Assembly: GCA_035609245.1 (NCBI GenBank)
Contig: CP141202.1
Location: 620,001 to 684,000 of the forward strand
Length of the DNA stretch: 64,000 bases
Source of the DNA: Bacteroidales bacterium MB20-C3-3
GTDB taxonomy: Bacteria; Bacteroidota; Bacteroidia; Bacteroidales; UBA932
Direction: 5' to 3'
The position numbers were made by a program, and so were the translations under genes. Shown here piece after piece: positions 54,164-62,426 of the stretch. The notes under the pieces were generated by a model that was given only the letters and a program-made list of their open reading frames with translations, was not told the origin of the DNA and did no database searches. Numbering within the stretch: the first letter of the stretch is position 1; each line of letters opens with the position of its first letter.

Positions 54164-55447
54164 TCAATCTCTGTATTTCAGCAGATCCTCACCCAAATCC
54201 CTTCTGTAATACATCCCTTCAAAAGATATCTTTTTAACATCTCTGTATGCATTCTCAGAGGCCGATCTGATCTCTCCTCCCAATGCCGACACAACCATTA
54301 CCCTTCCTCCGGAAGTAACAAGAGCTCCGTTTTCAAGAGCAGTACCTGAATGGAAAAGTGTTGATGAAATTCCATCTTCAATTGATATTGCCACCCCTTT
54401 TCTGTAATCCTCAGGATAACCACCTGACACTGTAACCACAGCAAGAGAACTCTCCTCAGAAATTTCAATCTTCTCACTGTTAAGTTTCCCCTCACCCATA
54501 GCGATAAAGTGTGCAAGCAGATCACTTTTAATTCTAGGTAAGACCGCCTCGGTTTCAGGATCCCCCATCCTTACATTATATTCAATTACATAAGGATCTC
54601 CTTTACAGTTCATCAAACCTATAAAAATAAAACCACAATAATTTATCCCCTCTTCAGAGAGACCTTTAAGCGTGGGTTTGACAATCCTCTCCTCCACCTT
54701 TTTCATAAATGCATCGTTTGCAAAAGGGACAGGAGATACTGCACCCATTCCACCTGTGTTTGCACCTTTATCCCCCTCGCCCACTCTTTTATAATCCTTG
54801 GCAGAGGGGAGCATAAGGTAGTTTTTTCCATCTGTCAGGACAAAAACCGAAAGTTCTATACCTTTCAGAAACTCCTCAATAACCACTCTATCACCCGCCT
54901 TACCAAACTTCCCGTTCATCATCTCGCTAAGTTCACGCCTTGCCTCCTCTATTGTCTCCGGAATAACGACACCTTTGCCGGCAGCAAGACCATCGGCTTT
55001 GAGAACATAAGGGGGAGAGAGGGTTTCAAGAAAATTAAAAGCATCACCAATTTCCTCCTTGCTGTATGTGTTGTAAGCTGCTGTTGGAACAGACCACCTT
55101 TTCATAAACTCCTTTGCAAACTCCTTGCTACCCTCAAGTTGTGCTCCATCCCTGCCGGGACCAACAAAAATTGTTCTCTCCAGCATCCCCTCTTCCTCAA
55201 GATAGTCTCTCAGCCCGTCAACCAGGGGATTTTCAGGACCCACAACAACAATATCAATATTTTCATCTTTAATCAGAGATGCAATAGCTTTAAAATCTGA
55301 TATTTTCAAAGGGACATTTTCAGCCAGTAATGCAGTTCCGGGATTTCCGGGGGCGCAATACAATTTGTCCAGAAGCGGACTTTTAGAAAGGGCATAAACA
55401 AAGGCGTGCTCTCTTCCTCCGGAACCTAAAACAAGGACTCTCTTCAT
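54164..55447 (-). CDS. purD: Phosphoribosylamine-glycine ligase
   Basis: PurD couples phosphoribosylamine and glycine with ATP, step two of purine synthesis. From ATG 55447 it has 427 residues. VLVLGSGGREHAF at the start, GPENPLVDGLRDYL, the ATP-grasp segment PYVLKADGLAAGKGVVI, and EFLKGIELSVFVLTDGKN, GANTGGMGAVSP and EYNVRMGDPETE are all signatures. ATG 55465 would add six residues not seen in the family. purM lies 6 kb away in a separate unit. Confidence 0.95.
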   Translation of the reverse strand: MKRVLVLGSGGREHAFVYALSKSPLLDKLYCAPGNPGTALLAENVPLKISDFKAIASLIKDENIDIVVVGPENPLVDGLRDYLEEEGMLERTIFVGPGRDGAQLEGSKEFAKEFMKRWSVPTAAYNTYSKEEIGDAFNFLETLSPPYVLKADGLAAGKGVVIPETIEEARRELSEMMNGKFGKAGDRVVIEEFLKGIELSVFVLTDGKNYLMLPSAKDYKRVGEGDKGANTGGMGAVSPVPFANDAFMKKVEERIVKPTLKGLSEEGINYCGFIFIGLMNCKGDPYVIEYNVRMGDPETEAVLPRIKSDLLAHFIAMGEGKLNSEKIEISEESSLAVVTVSGGYPEDYRKGVAISIEDGISSTLFHSGTALENGALVTSGGRVMVVSALGGEIRSASENAYRDVKKISFEGMYYRRDLGEDLLKYRD

Positions 55448-55481
55448 ATTATATATGGATTGCATTTAAAGGAATATTAGG

Positions 55482-55508
55482 CAAAAATAATAATAAAAAT
55501 TAACTTTG
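55482..55508. promoter_or_regulatory. Divergent -7 boxes of purD (minus) and the DUF4296 gene (plus)
   Basis: Minus-strand TATTTTTG (55489-55482) faces purD and plus-strand TAACTTTG (55501-55508) faces the DUF4296 lipoprotein gene. Neither has a good -33 match. No purine riboswitch is seen in the short leaders. Confidence 0.5.
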
Positions 55509-55531
55509 CATTTTGTCAGATTATCCCGTAA

Positions 55532-56167
55532 ATGAAACTACCATTAGTATTACTGGCCTCGGTGCTACTGCTCTCCTCTTGCGACGGAGGATTGATTCCG
55601 CGCGGAAAAATGACCCGGATAGTTTCTGAGATATATCTGTCTGACAAATACATGAGCAGCAATATGGAGTTATCCGAGGGGGCTGATTCTCTTCTTATTT
55701 ATGAACCAATATTAAACAAATACGGATATGATACGGAGGATTACCTCAGAACCATATCTTACTATGTAGAGCGCCCCTCAAAACTCAGAACTATATATAC
55801 CGACGCACAAAATTTGCTTCAGAAGGAGCTGGAAAGAGTAAATAAAAGGCTTTCAGATGTAAGAAGAGTAGATTCACTTAGAATTGTAATCTCTACACAA
55901 CTCATTGACTTAAAACCGGACGAGGAGAGAGATGCGGGAGTCAGATCCCTGAGATGGATACTCTTCCCTGAAATGGACGAAGCCTGGGAAAGGGCTGCTC
56001 CGGACACCTCTGCAGTCAGATACGATTCGCCTGTCTCTTTCCATTGGTGGAAAGAGAATATCAGGCTCAAAACAAAACCATTTTTTTTATATGAGAACGA
56101 TCGCCGCAAAATACCTGTTGACCTCAAACTTGAATCTGCTCCCGAAAGGGTTCGTAAAGCTGGATGA
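55532..56167 (+). CDS. DUF4296 lipoprotein
   Basis: The 211 residues start with a lipoprotein signal LPLVLLASVLLLSSCDG (Cys at 17). The following 80 residues fit DUF4296 of Bacteroidota (LIPRGKMTRIVSEIYLSDKY, then EPILNKYGYDTEDYLRTISY and YVERPSKL), a helical domain of unknown function. The 3' 77 bases overlap the start of the amidohydrolase gene in another frame, so the C-terminal 26 residues are double-coded. Confidence 0.85.
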   Translation: MKLPLVLLASVLLLSSCDGGLIPRGKMTRIVSEIYLSDKYMSSNMELSEGADSLLIYEPILNKYGYDTEDYLRTISYYVERPSKLRTIYTDAQNLLQKELERVNKRLSDVRRVDSLRIVISTQLIDLKPDEERDAGVRSLRWILFPEMDEAWERAAPDTSAVRYDSPVSFHWWKENIRLKTKPFFLYENDRRKIPVDLKLESAPERVRKAG

Positions 56168-57293
56168 CGACGGCACAATAATAGAGACAGGGGCTCTGGA
56201 ACAAGAGAGCGACTGCACAGAATTTTATGAAGGAGTTATTATTCCCGGATTTGTTAACTCCCATTGCCATATAGAGCTCTCTCACCTTGAGGGGGTTTTT
56301 TCGCAGGAGTCCGGAATGGCAGGATTTATTAAGCAGATCCGAGTTCAGAGAGAGAGTTCCCCAAAAGAGAGAAGAGTAGAGGCAATAAAGGCCCAAATGG
56401 ATAAAATGCACAAAGAGGGAGTATCTGCTGTTGCCGATATTTCCAATTGTGACGAGAGTTTTGGCGTTAAAGCATCCTCTCCCGTGTATACAAGATCCTT
56501 TCTTGAGGTATTTGGCTCAGAGTCCGGAGATGCGACAAATATAATGAAGGGGCTTGAAGAGCTATTAAGCACGGCTCTCTCCTGCGGAATTGATGCCTCT
56601 CCATCTCCTCACTCATGCTATACTATGAGCAGGGAGTTATTAAGAAGATCTTCAATAGCAGCATTGGATTCGGGGTATATCTCCTATCACAACCAGGAGA
56701 GTTGGGAAGAGGAGGAGCTTATCAGAAGAGGAAAAGGGCCTCTGGCAGATGACTACAAAAGCCGGGGAATGAGTACTCCGGAGATAAATCCGGAGGGGCC
56801 GATGAGCTATTTTATTGATGTAATCAGGGGAAAAGGGGAGAATAGAATACCGGGAGAAAAAATTGAGGGGAATGCCCTCTTTGTCCATAATACCTTTACA
56901 GACAAAAACAGCATAGAACTTGCAACTAAAACTTTCAGCAACCCTTTCTGGGCTCTCTGTCCTCTCTCAAATATTTTTATCCATAAGGCATTGCCTCCTG
57001 TAGAGATGTTGAGACGGGAAAAGGCAGCTATTACACTTGGAACAGACAGCCTGTCAAGCAATAGAGTACTCTCAATGATAGAAGAGATGAAAATTATTCA
57101 GAGATATTTTCCCTCTGTTCCCCTGAATGAGATTATTGGATGGGCAACTATTAACGGAGCAAAATTCCTTGGAAAGGAGAGTGAGTTGGGCTCCATTGAA
57201 ACAGGCAAGAGACCCGGAATAGTACTACTGGAAAATTTGGAAATTGAAAACTTCAGACTGCTGCCTGAGAGCACCAGCAGAAGATTGGCTTAA
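56091..57293 (+). CDS. Metal-dependent amidohydrolase, possible aminodeoxyfutalosine deaminase
   Basis: A TrzA/SsnA-type amidohydrolase of 400 residues. The metal ligands are HxH in GFVNSHCHIELSHLEG, a histidine in PSPHSCYTMS, another with Glu in SYHNQESWEEEE, and the aspartate in LGTDSLSSN. Bacteroidota relatives are often annotated as aminodeoxyfutalosine deaminase (MqnX), an intermediate step of the pathway MqnA begins; that assignment here is inferred from family and from mqnA elsewhere in the window. MRTIAAKYLLTSN is the natural beta-sandwich start, so the 77-base overlap with the upstream gene looks real. Confidence 0.82.
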   Translation: MRTIAAKYLLTSNLNLLPKGFVKLDDDGTIIETGALEQESDCTEFYEGVIIPGFVNSHCHIELSHLEGVFSQESGMAGFIKQIRVQRESSPKERRVEAIKAQMDKMHKEGVSAVADISNCDESFGVKASSPVYTRSFLEVFGSESGDATNIMKGLEELLSTALSCGIDASPSPHSCYTMSRELLRRSSIAALDSGYISYHNQESWEEEELIRRGKGPLADDYKSRGMSTPEINPEGPMSYFIDVIRGKGENRIPGEKIEGNALFVHNTFTDKNSIELATKTFSNPFWALCPLSNIFIHKALPPVEMLRREKAAITLGTDSLSSNRVLSMIEEMKIIQRYFPSVPLNEIIGWATINGAKFLGKESELGSIETGKRPGIVLLENLEIENFRLLPESTSRRLA

Positions 57294-57305
57294 ATAATTA
57301 CAGAA

Positions 57306-58082
57306 ATGGCTACAATTTTATTTGATCAGATTGTTTTTGGCCCCATTCACAGCAGAAGACTTGGATCTTCGCTGGGTGTTAACCTGCTGCCCAGACATGG
57401 TAAGGTGTGTAGTTTTGATTGTCTTTACTGCGAATGCGGATTCAACTCAGATGGTAAAGGGGATAACAGACTCCCCACTTACGAGGAGTTCTGTGAAGCC
57501 CTTGAATCTAAACTAACAGAGATAAGGAATCTAAATGAGAGAATTGATACTATAACATTCTCCGGAAATGGTGAGCCCACTGTTCATCCGCAGTTTCCGT
57601 CAATAATCAGTGAGGCCCTGAGGCTTAGAAGAAAACTCTTTCCGCTGGCTAAAGTATCAGTTCTTACCAACGGTAGCAGGATTCATATTCCTCAGGTAAA
57701 AGAGGCTCTTTTAAGTGTTGACAATGCTATAATTAAGCTTGATTCTGCCTTTGATCAGACAGTTATTGATATTGACAGACCTCAGTACAAATACAGCGTT
57801 GCTGAAATGGTCAAAAACCTTGAACCATACAAAGGTAAGTTTGTTTTACAAACAATGTTCCTCAGAGGAGAGCACGAAGGGGTTGTTATAGACAATACTA
57901 CGCCTCAAGAGGTCTCTGCCTGGCGAAAGCTTGCTATTGAACTGGAGCCGAGAGAGATAATGATTTACACCATTGACAGGGAGACTCCCGCTAAAAATCT
58001 CTCAAAAGTTTCAGTTGAAGAGATGGAACAGATAGCAGCCCCACTTAAAAGTCTTGGGTTTAAAATCACCATAAGCGGTTAA
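57306..58082 (+). CDS. Radical SAM protein of unknown function
   Basis: The 258 residues carry the radical SAM motif CSFDCLYC (C35, C39, C42), preceded by FGPIHSRRLGSSLGVNLLP, which is typical of a broad family of small radical SAM proteins with no assigned reaction. TFSGNGEPTVHP near residue 80 is the GGE-like SAM-binding motif. It ends after the barrel core and shows no added cluster domain. Dtd starts 3 bases later. Confidence 0.87.
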   Translation: MATILFDQIVFGPIHSRRLGSSLGVNLLPRHGKVCSFDCLYCECGFNSDGKGDNRLPTYEEFCEALESKLTEIRNLNERIDTITFSGNGEPTVHPQFPSIISEALRLRRKLFPLAKVSVLTNGSRIHIPQVKEALLSVDNAIIKLDSAFDQTVIDIDRPQYKYSVAEMVKNLEPYKGKFVLQTMFLRGEHEGVVIDNTTPQEVSAWRKLAIELEPREIMIYTIDRETPAKNLSKVSVEEMEQIAAPLKSLGFKITISG

Positions 58083-58084
58083 AC

Positions 58085-58555
58085 ATGAGAGTTGTTATAC
58101 AAAGAGTTGAGGAGGCATCGGTTGATGCAAATAACAAACTTGCCGGTAGCATCGGAAAGGGGCTGATGATTCTCCTTGGAATTGAGGAGGAGGATACTTT
58201 TGAAGATGCAGACTATCTGATAAAAAAGATCCCCTCACTTAGAATTTTTGATGATGCAGATGGTGTTATGAATTTATCACTAAAGGATATTCAGGGTGAA
58301 GTCCTGCTCGTAAGTCAATTTACACTCCATGCCTTAACCCGCAAAGGTAACAGACCATCATACATCAGGGCTGCAAGACCGGAAAAAGCTATTCCACTAT
58401 ACGAATATGTTGTAAATAATATCTCCGTTGAGTTGGGAAAAGAGGTAAAAACCGGTATATTTGGAGCAGAGATGAAGGTAAGACTGGTCAATGACGGACC
58501 TGTAACAATAATAATAGACACTAAAGAGAATTTAAACAAAAATGGAAGCATTTGA
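58085..58555 (+). CDS. dtd: D-aminoacyl-tRNA deacylase
   Basis: Dtd removes D-amino acids (and glycine from tRNA-Ala) from mischarged tRNAs. The 156 residues start MRVVIQRVEEASV, and contain the catalytic-region SQFTLHALTRKGNRPSY and the cross-subunit Gly-cisPro motif NDGPVTIIID. Length is slightly above the usual 145 owing to a short tail. The deoC ATG overlaps its last 14 bases. Confidence 0.94.
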   Translation: MRVVIQRVEEASVDANNKLAGSIGKGLMILLGIEEEDTFEDADYLIKKIPSLRIFDDADGVMNLSLKDIQGEVLLVSQFTLHALTRKGNRPSYIRAARPEKAIPLYEYVVNNISVELGKEVKTGIFGAEMKVRLVNDGPVTIIIDTKENLNKNGSI

Positions 58556-59336
58556 AAAATGGAATAACAGAGATGTACTATCGGCCTGTTTGGGGCTGAT
58601 AGACCTAACCTCCCTCAATTCAACAGACACAAAAGAGAAAATTGAGAAAATGGTGGATAAGGTGAACTCATTTTCTGATAACTGGAATAAATATTCAAAT
58701 GTGGCAGCAATTTGTGTTTACCCTAACTTTGCCTCTGCAGTTAAACAGAAGCTCACTGCTAAAGGGGTAAAAATTGCTGTTGTTGGTGGTGTTTTCCCCA
58801 GCTCACAAAGTTTTCTCTCTGTAAAGGCAGAGGAGTGCAGAATTGCCGTTGAGCAGGGTGCTGACGAAGTGGATATTGTACTTGCTCTAAGCCATTTTCT
58901 TGCCGGAGATATGGAGGAGGCCTCAAAGGAGATCAGAGAGCTTAAAAAGGCTTGCGGGGATGCACATTTAAAAGTTATTCTGGAGACAGGAGCCCTTACT
59001 ATTGAGCAAATAGAGGTTGCCTCAATGCTTGCAATGGAAGCCGGAGCAGACTTTATTAAAACCTCCACCGGAAAAATGGAGCCTGCAGCAACTCCTCAGG
59101 CAGCTGAGGCAATGTGCAGAGCCATTAAAGAGTATCATAAAAAAACAGGAAGAATGGTGGGATTCAAGCCTGCCGGAGGGATAGTTACTCCTGAAGATGC
59201 TGTTAAATATTATGCAATCGTAGATTCAATTCTTGGTAAAGAGTGGCTGAATCCGCACTATTTTCGCCTTGGAGCAAGCAGACTGGCAAATAATTTGCTG
59301 TCTGAACTTGAAGATAAAACCGTAAACTATTTTTAA
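58542..59336 (+). CDS. deoC: Deoxyribose-phosphate aldolase
   Basis: DeoC splits 2-deoxyribose-5-phosphate to acetaldehyde and glyceraldehyde-3-phosphate in deoxynucleoside catabolism. The 264 residues show CVYPNFASAVKQ, EVDIVLALSHFLAG, ILETGALTIEQI and the Schiff-base lysine in GADFIKTSTGK, with GFKPAGGI giving the second lysine. Length matches the E. coli-type enzyme. It overlaps dtd by 14 bases; the cytidine deaminase in another unit also belongs to nucleoside salvage. Confidence 0.94.
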   Translation: MEAFEKWNNRDVLSACLGLIDLTSLNSTDTKEKIEKMVDKVNSFSDNWNKYSNVAAICVYPNFASAVKQKLTAKGVKIAVVGGVFPSSQSFLSVKAEECRIAVEQGADEVDIVLALSHFLAGDMEEASKEIRELKKACGDAHLKVILETGALTIEQIEVASMLAMEAGADFIKTSTGKMEPAATPQAAEAMCRAIKEYHKKTGRMVGFKPAGGIVTPEDAVKYYAIVDSILGKEWLNPHYFRLGASRLANNLLSELEDKTVNYF

Positions 59337-59337
59337 C

Positions 59338-59802
59338 ATGAAAAGAATAATTATAGCTGCAGCAGCGCTTTTAATTTCAACTGCTGCTTTTTCACAGAAC
59401 TACAAAACAGCAATCGGTCTCAGAACAGGAACAAGCCTGGGAGCCAGTATTAAGCACTTTATAAGCCAGCCAGGAGCACTTGAAGCTATCTTGGATGTTG
59501 ATATTGTTAAACAAGATGAGATGAAAATCAAAGCTACAGGACTGTATGAGTACCATTTTGATGTAAATGTTGACGGTCTCTATGTATACGCAGGGGCAGG
59601 TGCCTCCGCAGGGGTCCATGTTGCCGGACTGTACAGCAAACAGTTTATGATAGGGATTGATTTTATTGGAGGTGTTGAATACAAATTCAATAATATCCCC
59701 CTCGCTCTCTCAGCAGACTGGAATCCAAAAATCCAGCTGATATCAAATTCAGGATTAAAAGTACCAAACCTGGGATTTACAGTAAGATACATTATCAAAT
59801 AA
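59338..59802 (+). CDS. Small exported beta-barrel-like protein
   Basis: A 154-residue protein with a signal peptide (IIIAAAALLISTAAFSQ) and alternating polar and hydrophobic strands through the whole mature part: AIGLRTGTSLGASIKHFI, MKIKATGLYEYHFDV, LYVYAGAGASAGVHV, and a last strand LGFTVRYIIK. This looks like a small outer-membrane barrel of about eight strands. It does not end in Phe. I do not recognise a named family. deoC is 1 base upstream and the dipeptidase 7 bases downstream. Confidence 0.75.
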   Translation: MKRIIIAAAALLISTAAFSQNYKTAIGLRTGTSLGASIKHFISQPGALEAILDVDIVKQDEMKIKATGLYEYHFDVNVDGLYVYAGAGASAGVHVAGLYSKQFMIGIDFIGGVEYKFNNIPLALSADWNPKIQLISNSGLKVPNLGFTVRYIIK

Positions 59803-59809
59803 AACAAAT

Positions 59810-61162
59810 ATGAAAAATTACATTGACCGGAACAAAGAGAGATTTCTCTCAGAACTTTTTGAGCTCCTGAGAATACCATCTGTTAGTTCTATGGCCGCTC
59901 ACAAACCGGATATGGAAAAAGCAGCTGCGAAATATGCAGAATTTCTCCTTGCAGCCGGATGCGAAAGAGCTCAGGTATACCCTACCAAAGGACACCCTGT
60001 TGTATTTGCAGAGAAGATAATTGACAAAAAGCTCCCTACTATATTGGTTTATGCTCACTATGATGTTCAGCCCGCAGATCCTGTTAACCTGTGGAAAACC
60101 CCTCCTTTTGAGCCGGAGATAAGAGATGGGGCAATCTATGCAAGAGGTGCAAATGATGATAAAGGACAAGGATTTATGCACGTTAAGGCTTTTGAATACC
60201 TTGTAAAGACAAATCAACTCAAGTGTAACGTAAAATTCATCATTGATGGGGAAGAGGAGATTGGTTCACCAAGCCTTCCTGAGTGGGCAGAAGCTCATAA
60301 AGATATGCTTGCATGTGATGATATTCTTGTATCTGACACAACTATGATTGATGAAAAGATTCCTTCAATAAATGTAGGCATGAGAGGGCTTGCCTACATG
60401 GAGGTTGAGGTTACCGGTCCTAACAAAGATCTTCATTCAGGTCACTACGGCGGCGCAATAGCAAATCCTATTAACGTACTTGCCGGAATGATAGATAAGC
60501 TTATTGACGACAAGGGCCGAATTACAATCAAAGGATTTTACGATGATGTTGTTGAACTCACTAAAGAGGAGCGCGAGATGCTTGCAAGAGCACCATTTGA
60601 TGAGAAGGAGTACATGGAGTTCCTGGATATTGATGCCGTTACCGGAGAGGCCGGATACTCAACAATGGAGCGCACAGGAATCCGCCCATGCCTTGATGTA
60701 AATGGAATCTGGGGAGGATACACCGGCGAAGGTGCCAAGACAGTGCTTCCATCAAAAGCATTTGCAAAGATTTCCATGAGAATTGTCCCTAACCAGGACA
60801 ATAAAAAGATTGCAAAACTCTTTGAAGAGCACTTTATGACTCTGGCTCCAAAAGGTGTTAAGGTTAAGGTTACACCTCACCATGGTGGTCAGGGCTTCCT
60901 CTGCCCTATATCTTCAAATGTATACAAATCTGCCCACAGAGCTATTCACGAAGTTTACGGCATTGAGCCGGTTCCTAATCGTGGTGGCGGAAGTATACCT
61001 GTTCTTGCAGACCTTCAGCAGATTCTGAATGCTAACCCACTACTAATGGGATTCGGCCTTGAGAGAGATGTAATCCACTCGCCAAACGAGAGCTATCTGC
61101 TGAGCCAGTTCTACAAGGGAATTGAGTCAATAGGTTTGTTTTATAAGTACTATACTGAATAG
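59810..61162 (+). CDS. M20-family dipeptidase
   Basis: Di-zinc peptidase of the M20 family (CNDP/PepV-like). The 450 residues have YAHYDVQPADPVNLWKTPPF (His and Asp ligands), GANDDKGQGFMHVKAFEYL (bridging Asp), DGEEEIGSPSLPEW (catalytic and ligand Glu), the dimerisation domain with DLHSGHYGGAIANP near 205, and a C-terminal HSPNE (last His ligand). It ends its operon; a strong terminator follows. Confidence 0.93.
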   Translation: MKNYIDRNKERFLSELFELLRIPSVSSMAAHKPDMEKAAAKYAEFLLAAGCERAQVYPTKGHPVVFAEKIIDKKLPTILVYAHYDVQPADPVNLWKTPPFEPEIRDGAIYARGANDDKGQGFMHVKAFEYLVKTNQLKCNVKFIIDGEEEIGSPSLPEWAEAHKDMLACDDILVSDTTMIDEKIPSINVGMRGLAYMEVEVTGPNKDLHSGHYGGAIANPINVLAGMIDKLIDDKGRITIKGFYDDVVELTKEEREMLARAPFDEKEYMEFLDIDAVTGEAGYSTMERTGIRPCLDVNGIWGGYTGEGAKTVLPSKAFAKISMRIVPNQDNKKIAKLFEEHFMTLAPKGVKVKVTPHHGGQGFLCPISSNVYKSAHRAIHEVYGIEPVPNRGGGSIPVLADLQQILNANPLLMGFGLERDVIHSPNESYLLSQFYKGIESIGLFYKYYTE

Positions 61163-61190
61163 ATCCTCATAGTATATTACATAAGCAAAG

Positions 61191-61224
61191 AGGCTGACCA
61201 AAAGTATTGGTTAGCCTTTTTTTT
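61191..61224 (+). terminator. Intrinsic terminator after the dipeptidase gene
   Basis: AGGCTGACCAA (61191-61201) pairs with TTGGTTAGCCT (61207-61217) over 11 bp with one G-T, loop AAGTA, then a run of T to 61224. The end of the convergent nitrilase gene (stop at 61211) lies inside the hairpin. Confidence 0.85.
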
Positions 61225-62167
61225 GCTCCATCCAGGCTACCTTCTGTTCTGAAGTATGGTCTTTACCAATAATTTCAGAATAGAGTTCCGGTCGCCTTGC
61301 TTTAGTATATCGATAACCACCTGCAAGAGTAAGCTTATCAGATGTCAACTCAGCGGTGACCATTGTATCACCAAGTTCACGGCACTCTGCAATAACCTCT
61401 CCGTATGGGTCCAGTATCATTGAACAACCATTTTTTAACTGGTCGTCATCCATTCCTATGGGATTAGAAAAAACTGCATAGATGGCGTTGTCATGCGCCC
61501 TTGAGGGGAGCCATCGCATCAGCCACTCCCTACCTTTGGGACCGTCAAACTCTCTCCTGAGAATTTCGGCATTCCCCACCCTATCCGTCCAAAGGGTTGC
61601 ATCTACAAACCCCGATCCGGGCCTTGATGAAGGGGTACACATAGTCACGTGAGGCATAAAAATCAGATCGGCACCAAGCAGTTTGGTAGCACGCACATTC
61701 TCCACCACATTATTATCATAACAGATAAGAATCCCGCACTTCCATCCTCGCAGTTTGAAAATTGTAAAGGAGTTTCCAGGTTTGATAGCAGGATTAATAA
61801 AGGGATGCAGCTTTCTGTGGTTTGCAACCACCTCTCCTCCATCTACACACACATAAGCCTTATAAATATCGTTCACCTCATCACGTTCAAACAGACCTGC
61901 CAGCACAGCTATCCCGTACTTTGCAGAAATTTCTTTAAGCCGATTAACAGAAGGGCCGTCAGGAATTGGCTTCGAGATTTCGTACATCTCCGAGTGAGAA
62001 AGGTTTCTGGCAAAAGTATAGCCTGTCACAGAACATTCGTGAAAAGCTACTGCATCGGCCCCTTCAGCTGCCGCTTTTGCAGCAAATTTTTCAATAACTC
62101 CCAGGTTATACTCTTTATCGCCGGAGCGATTTTCAAACTGGACTGTGGATATTTTTACACTCTTCAT
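61211..62167 (-). CDS. Nitrilase-superfamily carbon-nitrogen hydrolase
   Basis: A cytoplasmic amidase of the nitrilase superfamily. The 318 residues show the catalytic triad: E44 in FHECSVTGYTF, K119 in NHRKLHPF and C149 in GILICYDNN. The first 10 residues (VKISTVQFENRSGD) and the FSNPIGMDDDQLKNGCSMILDPYG stretch are regular for the fold. Substrate is unknown; N-carbamoyl amino acids or amides are possible. The promoter may use part of the hairpin element upstream (see 62195-62295). Confidence 0.9.
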   Translation of the reverse strand: MKSVKISTVQFENRSGDKEYNLGVIEKFAAKAAAEGADAVAFHECSVTGYTFARNLSHSEMYEISKPIPDGPSVNRLKEISAKYGIAVLAGLFERDEVNDIYKAYVCVDGGEVVANHRKLHPFINPAIKPGNSFTIFKLRGWKCGILICYDNNVVENVRATKLLGADLIFMPHVTMCTPSSRPGSGFVDATLWTDRVGNAEILRREFDGPKGREWLMRWLPSRAHDNAIYAVFSNPIGMDDDQLKNGCSMILDPYGEVIAECRELGDTMVTAELTSDKLTLAGGYRYTKARRPELYSEIIGKDHTSEQKVAWMEQKKG

Positions 62168-62174
62168 AGTTGAT

Positions 62175-62208
62175 CAAAAATAGTGAATATTCTAACTCCT
62201 TCTGCAAA
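62175..62208 (-). promoter_or_regulatory. Probable promoter of the nitrilase gene
   Basis: Minus-strand TATTTTTG (62182-62175) matches the -7 box, and TTTG at 62208-62205 is 22 bases upstream, one base wider than the normal range. That TTTG belongs to the left arm of the adjoining inverted repeat. Confidence 0.4.
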
Positions 62209-62295
62209 CTGCCTCTGCATATACGCCTCCCCGTAAACGGGGTCCCCTCCCTCCTCGGGCGCGAGGTATCTGCAGAGGCAGTTTGCAGAAGGAGT
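62195..62295. repeat. 101-bp inverted-repeat hairpin element
   Basis: Two perfect 25-bp arms (62195-62219 and 62271-62295, beginning ACTCCTTCTGCAAACTGCCT) flank a 51-bp GC-rich loop. The loop holds two further 5-bp hairpins, CCCCG-TAAA-CGGGG (62229-62242) and CCTCG-GGCG-CGAGG (62253-62266), so the whole could fold as a three-way cruciform. It lies between the nitrilase gene and the BF3164-like gene and codes for nothing I can see. Both arms carry an outward-facing TTTG. It resembles a REP/MITE-type repeat, but with one copy in view this is inference. Confidence 0.8.
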
Positions 62296-62362
62296 ACAAA
62301 GCTTATATTTAGATGAATGTTAACAACATCCAGGAGGTGTAAGTATTATTGTCATTAAGAAC

Positions 62363-62370
62363 TACATTTG
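62363..62370 (+). promoter_or_regulatory. -7 box of the BF3164-like gene
   Basis: TACATTTG matches TAnnTTTG and lies 56 bases upstream of the ATG. No -33 at normal spacing. Bases 62296-62426 otherwise hold nothing recognisable apart from a faint similarity to the end of the neighbouring plug protein gene (see findings). Confidence 0.4.
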
Positions 62371-62426
62371 AAAATAATTTTCACTATATTCGTTAGCTAG
62401 GTATAGAAACAATTAATTTTCATAAA

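Noticed and set aside
61649-62173. 174-codon plus-strand frame opposite the nitrilase gene
   Set aside because: Odd composition rich in Cys, His and Phe with no motif; the opposite strand has a full nitrilase catalytic triad.
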